Of a stretch of DNA of 64,000 nt, positions 60,745-64,000 are shown piece by piece (within the stretch, counting starts at the first letter, position 1; every line of letters begins with the position of its first letter). The stretch comes from Serratia sarumanii (GTDB lineage Bacteria > Pseudomonadota > Gammaproteobacteria > Enterobacterales > Enterobacteriaceae): positions 19,788 through 83,787 of the forward strand of contig NZ_CP124751.1 in the NCBI RefSeq assembly GCF_029962605.1, in the 5' to 3' direction. Below the pieces are notes generated by a model. The model worked only from the letters and a program-made list of their open reading frames with translations. It had not been told where the DNA came from and did not search any database. The position numbers and the translations under genes were made by a program.

Positions 60745-61167
60745 TTAGTTGAGGTACACCAGGCTGCCGTCAATAATGCTCGCCGGCACATTGACCTGCA
60801 TGTCATTACCAAAGCTGTCGATAAGTCGTCTTTCGACGACTTTTCCAACCAGCGCGGAATGTCGGCTCTGCGCCAACAATGCGGCCATCAACCCAGGTTT
60901 ATCTGGCTGATAGACATACACACGGTCAGCCTGCAGAACATTGCGCACCCCAGCAACGGATGACCAGCCAAAGGCGCTATCGGGGATCACGCCGTCTTTT
61001 TGTTCAGGATGGATATAGCGCCAGTCGTTTATCGCATTAAGATATTGCACCGTGTTGCGCGCCTGCAGGGAAAGTGTCTGATCCTCTAGGGATACCGGGG
61101 GTTCTTGCTGTGGCGGATCCAGCCAGACAATCATTCCTATGAATATGGCAAAGAGCCAATAAATCAT
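60745..61167 (-). CDS. pilM: PilM, small pilus biogenesis protein
   Basis: 140 residues; single N-terminal membrane segment (MIYWLFAIFIGMIVWL), remainder periplasmic with VQYLNAINDWRYIHPEQKDG and a C-terminal VNVPASIIDGSLVYLN. Position between pilL and pilN and size agree with R64 PilM. Start overlaps the pilL stop by one base (TGATG). Confidence 0.85.
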   Translation of the reverse strand: MIYWLFAIFIGMIVWLDPPQQEPPVSLEDQTLSLQARNTVQYLNAINDWRYIHPEQKDGVIPDSAFGWSSVAGVRNVLQADRVYVYQPDKPGLMAALLAQSRHSALVGKVVERRLIDSFGNDMQVNVPASIIDGSLVYLN

Positions 61168-62147
61168 CAGTGCACCTCTTTATCATCAACGGAGATAACA
61201 CACTGAAGAGGACGGATGCCTGCATACAGTGGCACTTGAGCCGTTCCATAAAGAGTAAACAGACTGTTTAGCGCATCGCGGAAGGAACCTTCGAATTGCA
61301 ATGGCGCATCAATCCGATAGTTAACTGGCGTCGACCAGGCAACCGTCCAGTGTGAGATCCCCGGTTGGTTACATGCTTCGCTGGCTGCCCAGTTGAACAG
61401 GGTATCTTTGAGCGTGTTGCCAGCATCTATTCGCCAATGTTGCTTTTGAGGGACGACAATCACTTTCTTGGATGTATTGGCTGTTGGTGCTGGTGTCACC
61501 GCTTGCTTTGAATCTGCCGATTTACCGCCACTGAAGGGGTTGCGGCCGCGAGTTACTGATTGAGGTGATGCGCTTGGGGTTACTGCCTTTGACTTGATCG
61601 TAGTTGCAACTTTAAATGCTTCTGTTTTGTTCGCAATGGATACTCGGTGCAGAGAAGTATCAATCAGTGCCACTTTTCCTTGTCTTTCCAACAGCTGATT
61701 CAATGCATCAACCCAGGTGACGCCGCCACGCCATTCCTGAGGTGTTTGCTCATCAGGGTGAAGGTCCTGGGAAAAGCTCAGCGTCCAACCAGTCGGCACA
61801 ATTTTACGTAATGCATCGCGCAATGACGACGCACTTCCGGCCCCCGCCAGGGTCGAAGGTGGTGGTGCATTGCCTACGAAACGTAGTGCTGTCATCGACG
61901 CGCTCAACTTCTGACCCGCCAGTGCAGAAGGGCTCGTTGATATGATTTGTTTACCAGGTGCTTTTGTTTGTTTTACGCGAGTCACCGCAGCCAGCTCATT
62001 TTGGGCCTGTTGTAGAGGCGACACTTGCGCTTCGATTAGCGTTGTTACTAACTGCTGGGCAGTGATCGCAGACCTTTCTGAATGGTTGTTAATAGAGCAT
62101 CCGCCCAATACAGCGGGTGCTAAAACGACGGGTAGCCATTTTTTCAC
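61167..62147 (-). CDS. pilL: PilL, pilus lipoprotein
   Basis: 326 residues; lipobox AVLGGC with Cys17. A middle domain (LPTGWTLSFSQDLHPDEQ-like: IVPTGWTLSFSQDL, then WRGGVTWVDALNQLLERQGK) resembles the TcpQ-type module of type IVB systems and appears a second time near the C-terminus (WTVAWSTPVNYRIDAPLQFE, then SFRDALNSLFTLYGTAQVPL). Probably assists PilN assembly. First pil gene present; R64 pilI, pilJ and pilK are absent. Confidence 0.85.
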   Translation of the reverse strand: MKKWLPVVLAPAVLGGCSINNHSERSAITAQQLVTTLIEAQVSPLQQAQNELAAVTRVKQTKAPGKQIISTSPSALAGQKLSASMTALRFVGNAPPPSTLAGAGSASSLRDALRKIVPTGWTLSFSQDLHPDEQTPQEWRGGVTWVDALNQLLERQGKVALIDTSLHRVSIANKTEAFKVATTIKSKAVTPSASPQSVTRGRNPFSGGKSADSKQAVTPAPTANTSKKVIVVPQKQHWRIDAGNTLKDTLFNWAASEACNQPGISHWTVAWSTPVNYRIDAPLQFEGSFRDALNSLFTLYGTAQVPLYAGIRPLQCVISVDDKEVH

Positions 62148-62159
62148 GTTTATACCTCG

Positions 62160-62417
62160 CTATGAATCGCTTCCACGCTTGTTAACCGGTTGTGGACGGC
62201 GCCCCCGACGAGGTTGCTTAACCTTGTCGAGTACGCACTGAGCCAGCCGTTGACTATCGATTTGATGGGCTAACTCAAGAATGGCGTGAAGAACGTCTCT
62301 GCAGGCTACCGGGCGTTCAAGGATCGCGGTGAGGTTTACAGCCTGCTCGTTCAACATGTTGTTATGTTTTGGCGCGATGGAATAGGTCTGGCGCGTAGCC
62401 ATGGCGCGTTGTGTCAT
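62160..62417 (-). CDS. small basic protein upstream of the pil genes
   Basis: 85 residues from the ATG at 62417, seven bases after GAGG. Helical centre (CRDVLHAILELAHQIDSQRL, then CVLDKVKQ) and a basic tail (PRRGRRPQPVNKRG). Could bind DNA or RNA. It is the first gene after the terminator at 62448-62479 and 13 bp before pilL. R64 has small regulatory genes (traA-traD) at this place; direct homology is not visible. Confidence 0.6.
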   Translation of the reverse strand: MTQRAMATRQTYSIAPKHNNMLNEQAVNLTAILERPVACRDVLHAILELAHQIDSQRLAQCVLDKVKQPRRGRRPQPVNKRGSDS

Positions 62418-62447
62418 CAGAGACCTCAGCTTGAGATGCAATCAGCA

Positions 62448-62479
62448 TAAAAAAAGCCCCTTCAGATACCTGAAGGGGC
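62448..62479 (-). terminator. intrinsic terminator between the antiterminator-like gene and the pil-tra operon
   Basis: On the - strand GCCCCTTCAG-N4-CTGAAGGGGC followed by a run of seven T. It is 33 bp after the stop of the NusG-like gene and upstream of everything from 62417 to 31800, so transcripts entering the transfer region from above must pass it. Confidence 0.92.
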
Positions 62480-62511
62480 AAGGAGCTATCTATGGAGTTG
62501 TAACAGAGGGA

Positions 62512-62991
62512 CTATTTTAGAGCGTCTATAAATGCATGGAGCATTGCGCTACGCGTCTCACCATCATGCTCATTCGCGAGCGCTTGAATTTGTTGGCGCT
62601 GACGATGCGATAGATGCGCACGTGCAACGTGTTTCTTCCTTTGCCTGCGTTCTGATGAAAAAGCTTGGACGCAGACTGGGAGCTCCATTACTTCTTCAAT
62701 CGCAGCTTCTCGAATCGGAGTGATGGTTCCGGCAAACCGTACAAGGTGGCTGATACCGGGGCAAGACTCGACTTTAGACGAGTGGAAAATTTCTGGGTCA
62801 AAGCAGACAAACATATAGCCAGGAAAAAGAGGCTCGATCACCTTTTTCTGCTGGCCAGGGCGGTCAGCTCGAGGGCGAAAAGAAAACATCAACGGGCTGA
62901 AAGCCATAATGTTGCGGCGTTCAAGCATCATCTGTGCTTTGAATATATTGTCTTTGCCTGGTTTTAGCGCGGCGAGATACCAGCCTTCCAT
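62512..62991 (-). CDS. NusG/RfaH-like transcription antiterminator (TraB/ActX type)
   Basis: 159 residues. NusG N-terminal domain: GWYLAALKPGKDNIFKAQMM, the conserved EPLFPGYMFVCFD (about 52-64) and CPGISHLVRFAGTITPI (about 77-93). The KOW-type C-terminal domain is replaced by a basic helical tail (RRQRKKHVARAHLSHRQRQQ). IncI and IncL/M transfer regions start with such a gene (TraB in R64). Inferred role: specialised elongation factor allowing polymerase to pass the terminator just downstream and to complete the 30-kb pil-tra operon. Confidence 0.88.
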   Translation of the reverse strand: MEGWYLAALKPGKDNIFKAQMMLERRNIMAFSPLMFSFRPRADRPGQQKKVIEPLFPGYMFVCFDPEIFHSSKVESCPGISHLVRFAGTITPIREAAIEEVMELPVCVQAFSSERRQRKKHVARAHLSHRQRQQIQALANEHDGETRSAMLHAFIDALK

Positions 62992-63143
62992 GAAAGTCTC
63001 CCGTAGTACACGGTTAAGCTACAGATGATGAATTGAATGTTAGGTGTTTGGCAGGCTCCGCCAAAATCGATCCCAAGCGGGTTCAATTGGCAGTCGCTTA
63101 TTTAGAGGGATTGAGCTTTTGCTGTATTCCCTTATGGCTCTTT

Positions 63144-63212
63144 AGCCTGGACTGCACCCGACACCAATGGCAGGGAGGTGCCGATAAGATGCTATCAGAT
63201 GCAGTCCAGGCT
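63144..63212. repeat. 69-bp element with long inverted repeat upstream of the transfer region
   Basis: Outer arms AGCCTGGACTGCA (63144-63156) and its exact complement (63200-63212). The 43 bases between can form two more small stems (GGCA/TGCC and GATA/TATC), giving a three-way-junction shape. It lies about 150 bp upstream of the NusG-like gene and would be in its 5' leader if transcription starts further right. Function unknown. Confidence 0.6.
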
Positions 63213-63690
63213 GAAGAAAACTTGTACGAGGAACCGAAAAGCTAGTTGGCGGACTGGCTGTTCTACATGAACCGTACTAAAGTATGCGAAGAAGTGTATT
63301 GGCAAATTTTAATTGTGTAAATACTTTTATATGCGATCTGAAATGCTGTAAAAGCGTGTGCAAACAGAGCAAAAACTCTGTTTAACTCAACTTTTTGAAC
63401 CATTGATCTGGAAATGATCCTTTTTTCAGATCATTAGATCGATATGGCATTTAAAACAGAATAATTAACTATCCTAACTATTTTAACGAGTGGTGGTTTT
63501 TTGCTCTGATTTTGGGTGGTTTTCATCTTATGCCGCCTGTATTTGGGTGTAATCCTATTGACTATGCTTTTTGCTTCATTTTTTTGGTGGTTGTTTGCAC
63601 AACTTTGGGCAAGGGATCTGTCTGCCAGGTATACTTAGCCATCAAAATTTGAGCTGTGGGCCCAAAAAATGATCTTCAGAGATCCTTTTG
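63213..63690. other. AT-rich intergenic region without a gene
   Basis: No credible coding frame. It holds an inverted repeat AAACAGAG-N6-CTCTGTTT (63362-63383), a cluster of four GATC sites within 36 bp (63405-63440) including TGATCTG/CAGATCA, and T- and G-rich stretches (63490-63600). It must contain the promoters for the leftward transfer region and may bind regulators. Confidence 0.5.
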
Positions 63691-63718
63691 TTGCACCAGA
63701 GAAAAAATAGAGTAGTAT
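63691..63718 (+). promoter_or_regulatory. candidate promoter of the replication leader mRNA
   Basis: TTGCAC (63691-63696), 16 bp, TAGTAT (63713-63718). Its transcript would start about 135 bases before the leader ORF. Confidence 0.5.
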
Positions 63719-63859
63719 TTGCGGATGTTTATGCTGTTTTCAGGGGCATAATTGCCTGAACAGACAAGCTTATATATCCAATGTGTAGCTGAGGCTTCAG
63801 GTTGGGAAGGATCGAGCATATCCGAAATGCTCAGGGAAGAGGGTTTATCGAAACCCTGA

Positions 63860-63988
63860 ATGCAAAAACCCCCCGAAATCTGTCATCAACTTGGCGGAAG
63901 AGTCAGATATCAGGGGGTCAAAAGCAGGCGCTGGCCTGTGAGAGATTATAACTCATGCAATTTAGAAAACAACACCTGTCCGCCATAA
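63860..63988 (+). CDS. replication leader peptide (RepY/RepB-like)
   Basis: A 42-residue frame (MQKPPEICHQLGGRVRYQGV at its start, ending NNTCPP) that runs through stem-loop I and stops with TAA (63986-63988) inside stem-loop III. In ColIb-P9 and related IncI/B/K plasmids the leader frame repY terminates at the corresponding point, and its translation opens the mRNA so that the pseudoknot needed for repZ translation can form. No good ribosome site precedes the ATG, so an alternative start is possible; an upstream 10-codon frame (63827-63859) ends directly before it. Confidence 0.6.
   Translation: MQKPPEICHQLGGRVRYQGVKSRRWPVRDYNSCNLENNTCPP
63864..63938 (-). ncRNA. antisense Inc RNA controlling replication
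   Basis: About 75 nt on the - strand. It contains a stem GGGGG/CCCCC (63917-63913 with 63874-63870) and CAGAT/ATCTG (63908-63904 with 63882-63878) around a loop carrying the complement of TTGGCG (63891-63896), and ends in GGGGGG followed by TTTTT, an intrinsic terminator. The conserved loop hexamer and the layout match the Inc RNAs of IncI, IncB and IncL/M plasmids, which pair with the leader mRNA and block rep translation; the 5' end is estimated from the promoter. Confidence 0.8.
63945..63972 (-). promoter_or_regulatory. promoter of the antisense Inc RNA
   Basis: On the - strand TTGTTT (63972-63967), 16 bp, TATAAT (63950-63945). Places the RNA start near 63938. Confidence 0.7.
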
Positions 63989-64000
63989 GTTCGGGACAGG
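63975..64000 (+). promoter_or_regulatory. stem-loop III of the rep leader (pseudoknot partner)
   Basis: CCTGTCC (63975-63981) pairs with GGACAGG (63994-64000). CGCCA at 63981-63985 is complementary to TGGCG in the loop of stem-loop I (63892-63896), the long-range pairing that activates repZ translation in ColIb-P9-type plasmids. The rep gene itself would begin just beyond the window. Confidence 0.75.

Noticed and set aside
63033..63245. 70-residue frame upstream of the NusG-like gene
   Set aside because: Starts with TTG, no ribosome site, and overlaps both arms of the inverted repeat at 63144-63212; composition is not protein-like.
1..64000. tRNA or rRNA genes, integrons, antibiotic-resistance genes
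   Set aside because: None recognised on either strand.

Overview
The window is a large part (probably most) of a self-transmissible plasmid from the Enterobacterales. The evidence is an IncI/R64-type (Dot/Icm-like, MPF-I) conjugation system with a thin type IVB pilus, NikA/NikB-type mobilization, PsiA/PsiB, StbA/ParM partitioning, an F-type ResD recombinase, and RNA-controlled replication of the IncI/B/K/L/M kind. The host species cannot be read from the sequence. A pectin lyase gene carried on a transposon suggests a plant-associated host (Pectobacterium, Dickeya, Serratia or similar), but this is inference.

Layout. Positions 1-4640 hold maintenance functions: an intact ResD tyrosine recombinase, a decayed second resD copy, an XRE regulator with paired operators, and a ParA/ParG-type partition cassette with 8-bp iterons. 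Positions 4640-23500 are the leading region, where every gene but the par cassette follows a structured leader or its neighbour and lies on the + strand. They include an N6-methylase-like protein, an ArdB/KlcA-like antirestriction protein, a ParB-like protein, PsiB, PsiA, a StbD/StbE toxin-antitoxin pair, a DUF932 protein and several unknowns. Eight long GC-rich leaders, several near-identical, sit directly in front of the genes. Their stem-loops covary, and they resemble in position and orientation the single-strand promoters (Frpo/ssi) of F. Within this region lie a second partition system (parC-ParM-ParR, 7066-8659) and a 3903-bp IS66-family transposon (9130-13032) that carries a pectin lyase gene and splits a double-HTH regulator, with an 8-bp target duplication.

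Positions 23545-26400 contain oriT and nikA-nikB. Positions 26452-62991, all on the - strand, are the transfer region. Read in the direction of transcription: a NusG/RfaH-like antiterminator, an intrinsic terminator, a small gene, pilL-M-N-O-P-Q-R-S-T-U-V (no shufflon), traH-I-J-K, a TraC-type primase, traL-M-N-O-P-Q-R-T-U-V-W-X-Y, an ExcA-like gene, then trbA-B-C, a decayed nuclease and a small unknown gene. Positions 63000-64000 carry no convincing protein gene except a replication leader peptide. The last 140 bp hold the leader/antisense-RNA/pseudoknot region that precedes a repZ/repA gene lying just beyond the right edge.

How it fits together: the orientation of oriT predicts that the - strand is transferred and that the leading region enters first, with the - strand as template for its + strand genes. 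The structured leaders could then allow immediate expression of anti-restriction, anti-SOS and unknown proteins in the recipient. The Pil proteins make the thin pilus for liquid mating, the Tra/Trb proteins build the Dot/Icm-like channel and coupling complex, and ExcA blocks redundant entry. Gene names for the tra/trb/pil block are assigned from R64 gene order plus recognisable motifs; no database search was possible.
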